NCBI GenBank assembly: GCA_905221605.1
Contig: CAJNDS010000001.1
Location: forward strand, 1,342,525-1,404,524
From: Symbiodinium natans
Lineage: Eukaryota > Sar > Dinophyceae > Suessiales > Symbiodiniaceae
DNA: 62,000 bases
Direction: 5' to 3'
In this document: positions 10,800-22,165 of the stretch, piece after piece
Layout: each line of letters starts with the position of its first letter
Numbering within the stretch: the stretch's first letter is position 1
Translations under genes and position numbers: made by a program
The notes under the pieces: model-generated
What the model saw: the letters and a program-made list of their open reading frames with translations, nothing else
What the model was told of the DNA's origin: nothing
Databases searched by the model: none

Positions 10800-10990
10800 A
10801 TCAACCCTAAAGCCTAAACCCTAAACCCTAAACCCTCAACCCCAAACCCCAAACCCCAAACCCCAAACCCCAAACCCCAAACCCCAAACCCCAAACCCCA
10901 AACCCCAAACCCCAAACCCTACACCCTACACCCTACTCTAAACCCTACACCCTAAACCCTAAACCCTAAACCCTGAACCCTAAACCCTAA
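10800..10990. repeat. CCCCAAA variant array
   Basis: About 12 CCCCAAA heptamers between CCCTAAA, CCCTACA and CCCTGAA units. CCCCAAA differs from the telomere unit by one base. Confidence 0.9.
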
Positions 10991-11140
10991 ACTCTAAGCC
11001 CTAAGCCCTAAGCCCCAAGCCCCCACAACGCCGGGAAGATGCCGACAGGAGCACCTTGACGAGAGCCTGTGTAGCCCTGCCCCAAGAAGCTGCGGGGTTT
11101 CGGGTTTAGGGTTTAGGGTTTAGGGTTTAGGGTTTAGGGT

Positions 11141-11216
11141 GTGCTTAAGAACCCCCCAAAAAAGAAAACATATTCTTCCTGTTTAAGATTCATTTAGTCT
11201 TCAGCAAATAGTAGTT
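11141..11216. repeat. Degenerate family E palindrome
   Basis: Begins tgcttaagaaccccccaaa and ends cagcaaatagtagt, matching the arms of the full copy at 11,295 but with an altered centre. Confidence 0.5.
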
Positions 11217-11294
11217 TCGGGTTAGGGATTTAGGGTTTAGGGTTTGGGGTTCAGGCTTTAGGGCAGCCTCCGATTTCGGTTCCTAAATTCCTAC

Positions 11295-11322
11295 ACTATG
11301 ATTTGCTTAAGAACCCATCCTC

Positions 11323-11353
<31 letters not shown>

Positions 11354-11461
11354 AAAAAGAAAAAGAAAGGAAAGGAAGATATTCTTCCTTATAAGGGCAA
11401 TTTTGGGATGATTGTTTTTGTAGCGTTTTCGGGGGTTCTTAAGCAAATAGCCAATCGTAGT
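11295..11461. repeat. Family E palindrome with C-run/A-run core
   Basis: Left arm actatgatttgcttaagaac; right arm ggttcttaagcaaatag...gtagt is its reverse complement with small gaps. Inside the left arm lies a C-run followed by an A-rich run. A second full copy is at 37,657-37,807 and a partial one at 29,729. Size and structure suit a MITE. Confidence 0.75.
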
Positions 11462-12289
11462 AAACCCTACAACCGAAGCTTAAAAGCCTCAAATTTCCTG
11501 ACACTGAGCCCCAAAGACACTCACCCCGTAGGGTTTAGGGTTGAGGGTTGAGGGTTTAGGGTTTAGGGTAACCCCGGGCAATGACTTTAGGAGTTGTCGC
11601 TTTGGTTCGAAGCTGGGCGATGATTTGGCCGAGGGTTGTGTTCAGTCGGGTTTGGGGTTTAGGGTTTAGGGTTTAGGGTTTAGGGTTTAGGGTTTAGGGT
11701 TTCGGGTTTCGGGTTTCTAGGGTTTACGGAGCTTAGGGCTTCTCCAAGGTTCGACGTGCTTTTAACGGCTTGAGGTCTTAGCTACAACTCCTGCGGCGGC
11801 AGCGTTGCAGAACACCACCACGCAAAGGGACCTTGCAGGTTTAGGGTTTAGGGTTGAGGGTTGAGGGTTGAGGGTTTAGGGTTTACGGTTTAGGGTTTTT
11901 AGGGTTTAGGGTTTAGGGACCTTGCACCAAAGCCATTTGCACTTAAACGGCGAAGTCTTAAACCCAAGAGGCAGGGTTTGGGGTGTACCCGAAATCCCTA
12001 AACCCTAAACCCTAAACCCTAAACCCTGAACCCTAAACCCTAAACCCTAAACCCTAAACCCTAAACCCGAAGCACCCTCTTTGACACGCGCCAGGCCTGC
12101 ACGTGCTAGCGCTGCGGAAAGCTCTGCTCGGGCACCCGGCCGTTGCAAGGGCATGCTTTTCACTGCAGAGCCTTGTAGGGTTTAGGGTTTAGGGTTTAGG
12201 GTTTGCTGAAGGATCTGAGTCAGGCTTAAGGGTCACGTGGTCCTCACGTTGGGGGATGTTAAGGTAGTACAAGAGCAGGAGAACACGTG

Positions 12290-12384
12290 GTCAGTAAATA
12301 ATGGTCCGTTTTTGGAGTGCCCTGAATGAGAGGGACCGCCTTGTAATGAGGAACCCAAAAAGGGACCCCTAATTGAGAGAAGTG
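12290..12384. repeat. Family B palindrome, diverged copy
   Basis: ggtccgtttttgg on the left faces cccaaaaagggacc on the right, with cctaattgagag at the right end. It matches the copies at 20,421 and 40,345. Confidence 0.5.
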
Positions 12385-12760
12385 ACGGCATGCAACCCGA
12401 AACCCCTAAACCCCAGACCCCAAACCCCAAACCTGAAACCCTAAACCCTAAACCCGAAACCGAGGAAGGACTTCGACTGCAAGACTCGACTTGCGCTGAA
12501 GCGGATCCTGCGGTTGAAGGCCAGGAAAAATCGCCACCCCGGGCGCGACAAGTGTGCACTACATTATGTTAGGCCCTAAACCCTAAACCCTAAACCCCAA
12601 ACCCCAAACCCCAAACCCCAAACCCTAAACCCTAAACCCCAAACCCCAAACCCTAAACCCCAAACCCTAAACCCTAAACCCTAAACCCTAAACCCTAAAC
12701 CCTAAACCCTAAGGAGCTCCTAGCCTACCCAGTTTGTAGGGTTTCGGGTCCGGGAGCCAG

Positions 12761-12850
12761 GTCGCAGGCAGCGGAGGCTCTCTTCGTCCGCCGCCAGCGC
12801 CAGTCGTGGCGGCACCTGCCGTGCCGGCAGCCTCAGGCCCCGCGCGACCT
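12761..12850 (+). CDS. Candidate exon, Pro/Ala-rich
   Basis: Acceptor cgggagccag|GTCGCAGG; the frame reads VAGSGGSLRPPPAPVVAAPA and continues VPAASGPARPY to a stop. High GC, and low complexity like the exon at 18,280. The donor side is unclear. Confidence 0.4.
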
Positions 12851-13090
12851 TACTAAGGGTTAAGGGTTTGGGGTTTAGGGTTTAGGGTTTAGGGGTTAGG
12901 GGTTAGGGGTTAGGGTTTAGGGGTTAGGGTTGGGGTTAAGGTTTAGGGTTTCGGGTTTCGGGTTTCGGGTTTAGGGCCTAAGTTAGGTTCCGAGAGTAAG
13001 CCTCAACCCGAATCCCTAAACTCTAAGCCCACTTCCTCGAAAGGAACCTCCACTAATTTACAGTTCTTGTGGTTTGCGGATTTTACCTAG

Positions 13091-13200
13091 GTTTCGCGCG
13101 GGCTTTCCAGTGCGGTTATTAAGAAAAACAAGATCTTCGATCCTAAGCCCATCCAAAACCCCGAAGTACGTGCAGTGCGTCAAGAAGGGAATGACGCACG
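13091..13200 (+). CDS. Candidate exon, unknown protein
   Basis: Acceptor gcggattttacctag|G. The frame beginning VSRGLSSAVIKKNKIFDPKP continues IQNPEVRAVRQEGNDARAIR without a stop and looks strongly protein-like. Another frame is also open. After about 13,205 the sequence becomes a repeat (gggggtttccgaaatc, also at 10,494), so the exon probably ends before that. No family recognised. Confidence 0.5.
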
Positions 13201-14032
13201 GGCAATACGGACGCTCTTATGGGGGGGTTTCCGAAATCAGGGGTACCTTATTGGGCTTAAGGGACTGTTTTGGATTGAGGGTTTAGGGTTTGAGGTTGAG
13301 GGTTTAGGGTGGAGGGTTTAGCGTTTAGGGTTTAGGGTTTAGCAGAGGCGCAGTTGCATTGGCATTGCCCAGAGTCCCCATTTTCTTGCCCAGAGCATCC
13401 ATGCCCGCACTACACGGATGTCCATGGTACCAGTACGTCCATTTGCCCAGAGCAACGAGACATGCCCGACGATAAGAACGTCCGTGTTTCCAGCGAGCCC
13501 ACTGCCACAGCATCCACGCCCTGCGCGATAAGGGGCTTAGGGTTTAGGGTTTAGGGTTTAGGGGCTTTACGAACATAAGGGACTCGTGACATCCATGCCC
13601 TGCGCGATAAGGAGCTGTACGAAAACAAGGGACCCCCCAATATAGAACCCCAAATAATCGGATTCCCTGAGGTTGGCCTTCTCTTCCACCCACCACCCCT
13701 GGAAAATGGTCTTTGCTCTCGAATCCCCTTAAAAGCCAAGTTCCACCTTTTTTTGCCCGCCTAGAGAGCTCAGGGCTTTCGGGCTTTAGGGCTCAAGCGC
13801 CGACATCCCAATTTTCCTCTCAGCTCAGAACTGGCCAGTCATTGCCGGGTTTCCGCTTCGTCCTGGCTTCCCAACCTGCAAACCCGACAAACACATCCTT
13901 AGTAGGGTTTTGGGTCCTTTAGGGTTTAGGGCTTAGGGCTTAGGGTTTAAGGTTTAGGGTTTAGGGTTTAGGGTTTAGGGTTTAGGGTTTAGGGTTAACC
14001 CTTATCTCGCCTCCCCACCCTCGAAGTCACAG

Positions 14033-14091
14033 AGAAGGCGCCGCCATCAGCTCAAATGAATTGAGCGCGCGTCTCAAGGCCTTGGTTGGGC
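14033..14091 (+). CDS. Candidate 59-nt exon
   Basis: Acceptor cgaagtcacag and donor GTGTTTAG. The frame reads EGAAISSNELSARLKALVGR, helical in character. Flanked by G-strand telomere arrays on both sides. Confidence 0.45.
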
Positions 14092-14097
14092 GTGTTT

Positions 14098-14310
14098 AGG
14101 GTTTAGGGTTTAGGGTTTAGGGTTTAGGGTTTAGGGTTCAGGGTTTAGGGTTTAGGGTTAGGGTTCAGGGTTTAGGGTTTAGGGTTTAGGGTTCAGGGTT
14201 TAGGGTTTAGGGTTTAGGGTTTAGGATTTAGGGCTTAGGGTTTAGGGTTTAGGGTTTATAAGGTTTAGGGTTTAGGGTTGAGGGTTTAGGGTTTAGGGTT
14301 TAGGGTTTTA
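14098..14310. repeat. TTTAGGG array with TTCAGGG variants
   Basis: About 30 G-strand heptamers with isolated substitutions. Near 14,363-14,389 a lone right arm of palindrome family A (cagtataagggggagcatcc) follows. Confidence 0.9.
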
Positions 14311-15005
14311 AAGAACATCCCAAGTTCTAGGGTTTAGGGCTAGGGGTTAAGGGCTTAGGGCTTCTGTCAGTATAAGGGGGAGCATCCCGACTTCTCGGGT
14401 TTGGGGTTTAGGGTTTAGGGTTTAGGGCTAGGGCTTAAAATTTAGGGCTCCAGTTGGGGTTTAGGTTCTTTTTGGGGTTCGCTGCGGGGCGTTTGGAGGG
14501 TCCTGCAACGGGCTCAGGATTTTAAGGCTTCGGCCGGCATTGCCCAGCAGATCCCTTGTTCCCCTTTTTTTAGGAGCAGGATCCCCTTAGAAGCCCCTTT
14601 AAGCAACGGGTGTAGGGCTTCGGGCTTGGGGTGTTGTTATCTTTGCAGGGCACGATCCCTTAAAAGGCCCCTTGAAAGCAAAAATTGGCGCCCTTTGGGG
14701 GGCCCGCACACGAAAGCCTCTAGAACATTCCTAGTTTGGTCAGCGTATACCCTGTAGTACGGGATTTGCAACCTGCTAATGGGCTAAACCCCTAAACGCT
14801 TCAACCCCTAAACCCCTAAACCCCCCCCTGAACCCCTAAACCCCTAAACCCTAAAGCCCTAAAAACCCTAAAGGCCCTCAAAACCCTAAAAAGCCTAAAA
14901 ACCCTAAAAGCCCTAAAACCCCACAAAACAACCCTAAACACCCTGAACACCCTAAAACCCTAAACCCCAAAACCTACACACGGAGAGCGTCGGGGCTGTT
15001 TGCAG

Positions 15006-15050
15006 GCGCCGGGCGTATGCGACGAGAAGCGGCCTCCTCATTGGCCCAAG
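15006..15050 (+). CDS. Candidate 45-nt exon
   Basis: Acceptor gggctgtttgcag, then a frame reading AGRMRREAASSLAQE. Unique GC-rich sequence in a repeat surrounding; too short for more. Confidence 0.3.
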
Positions 15051-15980
15051 AGTTCCATCTAGGGGTTTGGGGTTTTGGGGTTTGCCCCAAGCCCTAAACC
15101 CGAAACCCTAAACCCTAAACCCTAAACTCTAAACCCTAAACCCTAGGGTTTAGGTTTGGGGTTTCGGGCTTGGAGATGACATGTGACAAGGTGTGGCTGA
15201 GGCCCCAGGCCCGAAACCCTAAAACCTAACTACTGAATGCCCTGCCCAGGGTTTAGGGTTTAGGGTTTAGGGTTTAGGGTTTAGGGTTTAGGGTTTAGGG
15301 TTTAGGGTTTAGGGTTTAGGGCTTAGGGTTTAGGGCTTCTTCATTTACCCGGCTGCCAAAAGAAACACGCTACAAACCCTAGGTGCGCCCTGTACGTGTA
15401 AGCCATGCGTGGTGAGTTCGTTTGATTATGGCCCATTTTGGGGTACTGTACCCCCTAGTTTTATATTATTTTTGTTAATCAGTTCTAAACATTTTATAAT
15501 TTTTACATATTCCCCCCCCCCCCCAAACAAAACACATTTCAAAGAAGCAACCATGTAAACCATGTAATCCCTGTCCACCCTACAAAGCCTGTAAAGGTTA
15601 TAAAGAGCATCTCATAATCCCTGAAAACGCTAAACACGCCTCTAAAGCCTAGAAACCCTATACAGCGAATCAACCCCAGAAATCTAGAAACCCTCCTAAC
15701 CCGATAAATCCTCTAAACCCCCCTAAACCCCATAAAGGCTATAAACCCGAAACCCTATCCCCCCTCTAAACCCTATAAGCCCTACAAACCCTATAAGCCC
15801 TACAATCCCTACAATCCCTACAAACCCTACAAACCCTACAAATACTAAAACCCCTACACGTACAGTAAACCCTATATTTCCTATTATCCCTATAAACCCT
15901 GTAAACCCTAAAAACCCTCAAAAACCCTATAAACCAACCCTACAAACCCATGAAGTCAAGACTGGGCAATTTGTCCTCAG

Positions 15981-16045
15981 GAGCGAAGCGAAGATCGCTG
16001 ACGGCGGTGCCGTGCGCAAAGTTCGCCCGGGGCTCACAGCTCCCC
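15981..16045 (+). CDS. Candidate exon, unknown protein
   Basis: Acceptor atttgtcctcag. The best frame reads SEAKIADGGAVRKVRPGLTA; another is also open (KRRSLTAVPCAKFARG). Followed by CCCTAAA-type repeats. Confidence 0.4.
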
Positions 16046-16152
16046 AAGCCCTAAACCAAATCCTAAACCCTAAAACCTAAACCCTAAACCCTAACCCTAA
16101 ACCCTAAACCCTAAACCCTAAACACCAAACCCTAAACCCAAAACCCCTTAAC

Positions 16153-16263
16153 TTGGGGGATGTGCCCCCCCCCCCCCCCCCCCCCCTATGTACTGGCAGT
16201 CCTTCATAATGTTGTATAGTCGGGGTACTATACCATGAAGGACTGCTAGTATAAGGGTCCCAA
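16153..16263. repeat. Family A palindrome with an internal C-run
   Basis: Outer ends ttggggg...gtcccaa and inner arms ggcagtccttcat / atgaaggactgctagtata are inverted. A C-run of about 22 bp has expanded in the left arm. Related copies are at 28,166 and 55,219. Confidence 0.75.
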
Positions 16264-16419
16264 CCCTTAACCCGTAAACCCTAAACCGTCCCAACCCTTA
16301 ACCCGTAAACCCTAAACCCTAAACCCTGAAACGCTGAACCCGAAACCCTTCATCCCTTACAGCCTGAGCCCTTAAACTCTTCACCCTAAACCCTAAAGCC
16401 CGAAACCCTAAAGCCCAAA

Positions 16420-16545
16420 CCCTAAACCCTAAACCCTAAACCCTAAACCCTAAACCCTAAACCCTAAACCCTAAACCCTAAACCCTAAACCCTAAACCCT
16501 AAACCCTAAACCCTAAACCCTAAACCCTAAACCCTAAAGCCCAAA
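16420..16545. repeat. CCCTAAA array
   Basis: About 17 near-perfect C-strand heptamers. Confidence 0.95.
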
Positions 16546-17207
16546 CCCTAAAGCCTTCAAGCCCGAACCCTGGGATGACTCTCCATCTCCGTAGCTTTCA
16601 GGGTTTCGTTAAGGTGGTTATGGTTTCCGGGTTTAGGGTTTAGGGTTTAGGGTTTAGGGTTTAGGGTTTAGGGTTTTAGGGTTTTAGGGTTTTGGGTATT
16701 TCTGCATGTTCTTGGGCGGCTTCAGTGCTTTGCGGAGTTTCGCCGAGGGTCAGCGTTCGGGGTTCAGGGTGTGGGGTCTACTGGTTGAGGGTTAAGGGTT
16801 CGCAGGTTTAGAGTTTAGGGTTTAGTGCTTGAGGTCTCTGCCCAGAAGCCTGAACCCAGAGAATCTAGACTGTAAACCCTAACCCTAAACCCTAACCCTA
16901 AACCCTAAACCCTAAACCCTAAACCCTAAACCCTAAACCCTAAACCCGAAACCCTAAACCCTAAACCCTAAACCCCAAACCCTAAACCCTAAACCCTAAA
17001 CCCCAAACCCTAAACCCTATACCCAAGTTCTCGCTGGTCGCCTCAAGGCAAAGTGGTGAAGCGCCGAGGCAGGGGTCGACTTTCTGCTTTGAGGCTTGAG
17101 CCCCTTGAGCCACAAGTTTGGAAGGTTTTGGTGGCGCTAAACCCTAAACCCTAAACCCTAAACCCTAAACCCTAAACCCTAAACCCGTAAACCCGCAAAC
17201 CCACAAG

Positions 17208-17283
17208 TCACGTTGCCAGTCGCTTCGGAAGCCGCACCTGTCGAAGAAGCGGAGGAAAAGAAGGCAACGTCTCGAGCTGCGGT
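17208..17283 (+). CDS. Candidate exon, acidic/Ala-rich
   Basis: After an acceptor-like acccacaag the frame reads VTLPVASEAAPVEEAEEKKA and then TSRAA before TTTAGGG repeats. C-strand before, G-strand after, as for many exons here. Unknown product. Confidence 0.4.
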
Positions 17284-17724
17284 TTAAGGTTTAGGGTTTA
17301 GGTTTAGGGTTTAGGGTTTAGGGTAAGAGCTGCGGTTTAAGGTTTTATTCTGGGCTAAGGCTTCAGGGCTTATAGAGTTGACAGGGTTTGCAGGGTTTGC
17401 AGGGTTTACAGGGTTTACAGGGAGTACAGGGTTTACAGGGTTTACAGGGCTTGTAGGATTCGTAGGGTTTATAGGTTTTATAGGGCTTTTCGGTTGTTTA
17501 GGGTTTATAGGGTTTAAGGGTTTACGGGTTTTTCGCGTTTTTGGGCTTATGGGGTTTATAGGCTTTATAGGTTATATAGGGTCTATAGGATCTACAGCGC
17601 TTACAGGGCTTATAGGGTTTTGTTTAAGAGGTTCGGGTAAGCCAGAGAGTACCTGTTGCAGGGTTCTTGCTATCAGCTTAAACCCAGGCAGAGAGAGAAC
17701 GCGGTGCTTCCCCTCCTAGTACAG

Positions 17725-17985
17725 CTTTTGCTTCGCCACGAGGAGCGGCTGGTGGTGCAACAGAACATCCTCGATGCCGCCTCCTAGCTGAGCAGACCAA
17801 GGCACGGCAGAAAGGCGACATGCGCCCAGCACCAAGAACTGATAGCGAGGCTGCTAGAGCTGGTCGGTGTCCACGTGCACTCCAATTGCCACTGGCGCGC
17901 GGACACCGACTGGCACCATTGGCATGCGCACGGCTGTCCTACCACGGTGTGGAACCTGCCACGGGTGCCTCATCGTTGCTGAAAC
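17725..17985 (+). CDS. Candidate exon of about 85 codons, unknown protein
   Basis: Acceptor cctcctagtacag. A single open frame begins FASPRGAAGGATEHPRCRLL, passes through AEQTKARQKGDMRPAPRTD and ends GVEPATGASSLL before CCCTCAA repeats. It is one of the longest non-repetitive frames outside the retrotransposon. Composition is Ala/Arg-rich with no recognised domain. Upstream, 17,378-17,640 is a degenerate TTTACAGGG tract whose open frame is not believed. Confidence 0.5.
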
Positions 17986-18279
17986 CCTCAACCCTCAACC
18001 CGAAACCCTAAACCCTAAACCCTAAACCCTAAGCCCTAAGCCCTAAACCCTAAACCTTATCGTCTATTCCTCAATTCAGCGGTACTTGGGCTCTCGGGGA
18101 ACAGCCCGGCATCTGAGGTTGGATTTTTTAGAGGTTTGCAAAAAGGTTTTTGTAGGGTTTGAAAAAGGTTTTTTAAGGGAAGGAGAGTTCAGAGGGCTTT
18201 GATGCTGCTATAGGCTTATGAGTTCAAAAGGGTTTGGGGGCTTTCAAAAGGGTTTAGGGTTTAGGGTCTTGTGTGACAG

Positions 18280-18370
18280 GTGTTGCCAGCGCCGGTGACG
18301 GCGCCCGCGGACGTCCGCGACCGGCCAGCAGCGGCGCCGGCACGGGCGGGGTCTGGCTCCCAGGCTTCTT
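18280..18370 (+). CDS. Candidate exon, Ala/Pro-rich
   Basis: Acceptor cttgtgtgacag; the frame reads VLPAPVTAPADVRDRPAAAP and then ARAGSGSQASCGG. GC-rich and low complexity, comparable with 12,761. Function unknown. Confidence 0.4.
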
Positions 18371-18488
18371 GTGGCGGGATATTTGAGTTTTTGTTTCGGG
18401 CTACCCTAAACCCTAAACCCTAAACTCTAAATCCTAAACCGTTAACCCTAAACCCTAAACCCTAAAGCCTAAACCCTAAACCCTGCAG

Positions 18489-18536
18489 GTTCAGGTGAAC
18501 TGGCACTGGGGCACTAGCGGCGAGAAATTCATTTGA
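18489..18536 (+). CDS. Candidate short exon
   Basis: CCCTAAA repeats end in ccctgcag|GTT; the frame reads VQVNWHWGTSGEKF up to a TGA at 18,534. The true donor is not evident. Confidence 0.35.
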   Translation, partial: VQVNWHWGTSGEKFI

Positions 18537-18652
18537 GCCCAGTGACTCCAGTGCATTTTGGGGGGGCGCCTTGATACTAGATACTTGATTCCTTGATCGA
18601 GTCTGACTGAGTGTTAACACTCAGCCAGCATCGATGAATTTTGGTGAATCAG

Positions 18653-18741
18653 CTGAAGGCGGCAGCCAAGTTCAAATGGGAAAGAGACCTCAAGAATCCA
18701 CTCGTGGAAAAGGAGGGAGGTCGAAGCAAACGACTTGGATG
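18653..18741 (+). CDS. Candidate 89-nt exon
   Basis: Between gtgaatcag and the donor GTAACTCC the frame reads LKAAAKFKWERDLKNPLVEK and EGGRSKRLG. Good residue mix, unique sequence, no family recognised. A second frame is open through the same bases, so the frame is not certain. Confidence 0.45.
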
Positions 18742-18778
18742 GTAACTCCATGGGCAGCGGCGCAGTCCAGTGCATCCA

Positions 18779-18914
18779 AGCTTGCAAACCCTAAACCCTA
18801 AACCCCAAACCCCAAACCCTAAACCCTAACCCTAAACCCTAAACCCTAAACCCTAAACCCTAAACCCTAAACCCTAAACCCTAAACCCTAAACCCTAAAC
18901 CCTAAACCCTAAAC
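18779..18914. repeat. CCCTAAA array
   Basis: About 18 C-strand heptamers, with a second array of similar type at 19,030-19,095. Confidence 0.95.
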
Positions 18915-19864
18915 CTAGGCCAAAAAAGGGGGCCCTTTCGAAGCTTAGGTTCCCGGGCTGGGCAAACCTAGTGAGGCTTCATAAGGCGCAGGGCTTGCAG
19001 GCTTTCTAGGGTTTGCAATCTATGCTTGGGGTCCCTAAACCCTAAACCCTAAACCCTAAACCCTAAACCCTAAACCCTAAACCCTAAACCGTAAACAGGG
19101 TTTGCAAGGGGGTTCAGAGTTTCTAGGGTTTAGCCCCAAGGCACCCCCAAAGCCCTAAACCCGAAGCCCCGAACCCCTACACCCCCAAACCCTTAACCCC
19201 CCTAGGGTTTAGGGTTTAGGGTTGAGGGTTGAGGGTTGAGGGTTTAGAGTGTAGGGTCCAAAACCCCAAATTGATTTTCTGGCTGGTGTTGGGCCTCTCG
19301 CTCCGTCAGGGCACGGGCACAGCGTGCCCCTGACCCAAAGGATGCGCAGGCTGCGGGCACAGGGGTTTCGGTTTTGAGGGTTTAGGGTATGTAGGCATAG
19401 GACCCTAAACCCCAAACCTGTTGAGACTTTAGGGTTCGGAGGTTGCTTGGGGTTTGGACTGTAGGATTTCAGGTTAGAATGACCGCATGCATCAAGGGAG
19501 CGTCTGGGGGAAGCCCTATAACCCCAGCCCCAAACCTCCCAACCCCAGTGAAAGCCTAGCCAAACCCCAAAATCCCAAACCCCCAAAACCCTAAACCACA
19601 AACCCCAGAACCCTCAAAGCCCCAAGCCCTAAACCCCAGACCCCCCAGATCCAAACCCCTAGACCCCAGGCCCAAACCCCAACACCAAAACCATTTACCC
19701 CAATACCCCCATTTTCTCTCCACATGTTCGCCAAACCGGAAGTGTGGCTCTGGCACCTATAAACCCTATAACCCGGAACCCTAAACCCTAAACCCTAAAC
19801 CCTTAACCCTAAACCCTTAACCCTAAACCCTAAACCCCAAACCCTCCTTCTTCGCCTGCTTCAG

Positions 19865-19926
19865 GCAGCCAGGCCCCGCCGCGAGAAGTTCAGCAACTCC
19901 CCGCAGCCTAAGCCACGCAGGCTGGG
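19865..19926 (+). CDS. Candidate 62-nt exon
   Basis: Strong acceptor (ctccttcttcgcctgcttcag) and donor GTCCTT. Reads AARPRREKFSNSPQPKPRRL. A basic linker-like segment; C-strand repeats before and G-strand repeats after. Confidence 0.5.
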
Positions 19927-20281
19927 GTCCTTTTGGGGGGTGTAGGGTTTAGGGTTTAGGGTTTAGGGTTAAGGGTTTAGGGTTTAGGGTTTGGGGTCTA
20001 GGGTTTAGGGTTTAGGGTTTCGGGTTCATGCGGTTTGGGTTTTGGGTTTTGGGTTGAGGGTTTCGGGGGGTTGAGGGTTTGGGGTCAAGGCTTTCTTTAC
20101 TGCCGCAAAATTAAAAGTTTGGGTGGTTGAGGCTTTCGGCTTCTCGGGTCTAGGGTTGGGGGGTTTATGGTTTCGAGCCTGCGCAATATACCCTATGCCC
20201 TAAACCCTATCCTCCCTAAACCCTAAACCCTAAACCCCAAACCCCAAACCCCCTAAGCCCCAAAAATCCGCATTCTTCCAG

Positions 20282-20353
20282 AGAGCCAAGGGCGCCAAGC
20301 CCGCCCAGCGACTGCTCTTCGAGGCCAGGCGAGGGACGCTGGGGCCCGCTGGG
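20282..20353 (+). CDS. Candidate 72-nt exon, phase 0-0
   Basis: Acceptor ccgcattcttccag, donor GTTTAGGG made by the telomere array. Exactly 24 codons reading RAKGAKPAQRLLFEARRGTL and GPAG. It could belong with the basic exon at 19,865, but the phases have not been proven to fit. Confidence 0.5.
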
Positions 20354-20420
20354 GTTTAGGGTTTAGGGTTTAGGGTTTAGGGTTTAGGGTTTAGGGTTTA
20401 GGGTTTAGGGTTTAGGAACT

Positions 20421-20512
20421 GTTCTCTAAATTAAGGTCCCTTTTGGGGGGTCCTTGTTTATAAGGTGCCGCACTATATATAGCGGCCCAAAAGGGGAACC
20501 TAATTTAGAAAA
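20421..20512. repeat. Family B palindrome
   Basis: gttctctaaattaaggtccc faces ggggaacctaatttagaaaac as an inverted repeat, with cttttggggg/cccaaaag inside. MITE-like, about 92 bp. Confidence 0.8.
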
Positions 20513-21286
20513 CTACCCCTTTGGTTTTTTGGAATCATCCAGGGTTCGGGTTCGGAGAAAGTTTCCAGCAAGTTTCTTGTCTAGCTTTCAAGTTGCAGGG
20601 GCTTGAGGCTACAGGATTTAGTCTTCTTAACCTTGGGGTTTAGGGTTCACGGCGCAATTAGGTTTATAGGGGGTTTATATAGGGTTGATACCCGGCTCAC
20701 GGTGGGCTTTGGGGGGGCCCAACAGGGAAAGACAACCCTAAACTCTGAACCCTGAACCCTAAACCCTAAACCCTAAACCCTGAACCCTAAACCCTAAACC
20801 CTAAACCCTAAACCCTAAGCCCTAAGCCCTAAACCCTAAACCCTAAACCCTACCCTAAACCCTAAGCTGAGCCGAGGTCCATATGCCAACAGTCCCCGCC
20901 AAGGGCGCGCCAGTCCAGGGGCCTTAAGGGTCCAGCTCACCGGCAAGGAGGGCCCATGGATGATCTCCTTGGTCTAGGGTTTAGGGTTTAGGGTATTTAG
21001 GGTTTAGGGTTTAGGGTTTAGGGCGGCCAGTTTAGGGTTTAGGGTTTAAGGTCTAGGGTTTAGGGTTTAGGGTTTAGAGAACAGCATGAGAGCCGTTTTT
21101 CGCTGAGTTCGGTACGTAGCCTGTACGAAGCCTAGAAGAGTTTGTTTCCTGGTCGTCAATTCAATCCCACAAGTGTTGACAAAGAATCCACAGGCTAACA
21201 AGTGAAGGCGTTCCAAGATGAGCTGAGCTTAAGAGCTGTGCTTCTTTTGTGGTGTCGGGTTTAGGGTTTAGGGGACCATGTGCCAG

Positions 21287-21831
21287 GAGAGCGGCGGGAC
21301 ACCCCGGAGCCCAAGGCACCTGAGAGAGTCCGGCCTCCCGATCGCCGAGACAGCCGCAGACGATCCCCGCGAGCCGCGAGGCGTGGCCGGAGCCCTTCTG
21401 CTGAGTCTGGGCGCCGGGGCAGGGGCTGGGGGCGAGGGGACGTGCGAGACACCCGGGACACCCGGGACACCCGGGACACCCGGGACACCCGAGACACGCG
21501 GGATGCGCGGGATGCGCGGGATGCGCGCGACGTTCGGGACGTGCGGGACGCGCGCGCGGCTCGGAGCCCTGCCAAGGGCCAAGCTGCAAAGCCTGCGAAG
21601 GGCAAAGCTCCACGCCAGGACGCGGGCCGCAAGCGCAGCGCAACGCGATCCCGGTCCCGCTCGCGGTCCCGCTCGCCGCGGCGCCGCTCGCGGTCTCGCT
21701 CGCGGCGCTTGCCGCGCTCGCCACCCTCGCCGTGCCGCCGCGGATCCTCGCCCGGGCGGAAGGTGCAGATGAAGCGGTCGCCAAAGCCGAAGGAGCGCAG
21801 AAGCCGCAGCCGCCCGCCCCGGAAGGTTTGG
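21287..21831 (+). CDS. Arg-rich RS-like exon (strand not certain)
   Basis: The plus-strand frame after the acceptor atgtgccag encodes repeated RDT and RDA triplets, then KPAKGKAPRQDAGRKRS, then an RS tract (SRSRSRSRSPRRRSRSRSRR) and KPKERRSRSRPPRK. It reaches a GTAAGG donor-like site near 21,831 and a TAA at 21,832-21,834. RS domains mark SR-type splicing regulators, which bind partners through phospho-serine/arginine contacts in the nucleus. No RNA-recognition motif is visible nearby. The minus strand is open as well (21,261-21,911) and gives RE/RD repeats plus a plausible helix (AYDLAEILSSICSLQPYQTF), so the opposite orientation is a real alternative. Confidence 0.5.
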
Positions 21832-22044
21832 TAAGGCTGCAGCGAGCAGATGGAGCTGAGGATCTCGGCCAGGTCGTATGCGCTGTCTTTCGGATTCCGG
21901 AGGTGAGCCACGCTACCTTAAGGCGATGCCGTGGCTCCGAGGCCCTCATGATCTGATTCGTGGGATTCGTGGGCCTACGTCGGGCGCACCGTGGAAAAGT
22001 GCCATGGAGAGACGCTTGCTGTATACAGGGCATCCTTTCCGCAT

Positions 22045-22165
22045 GAAGTGTATATATATATATATATATATATATTTATTTATTTATTTATGAAAATTTT
22101 TAAATTCATATGTATTTATTTTTTGATTTACTTTATTTATTCATTCATTTATCCCACACGGCACT
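22045..22165. repeat. (TA)n and TTTA-rich microsatellite
   Basis: TATATA run followed by TTTATTTATT and mixed AT-rich sequence; non-coding. Confidence 0.9.

Noticed and set aside
17378-17640. Gly/Phe-rich frame
   Set aside because: Comes from TTTACAGGG/TTTATAGGG degenerate 9-bp units.
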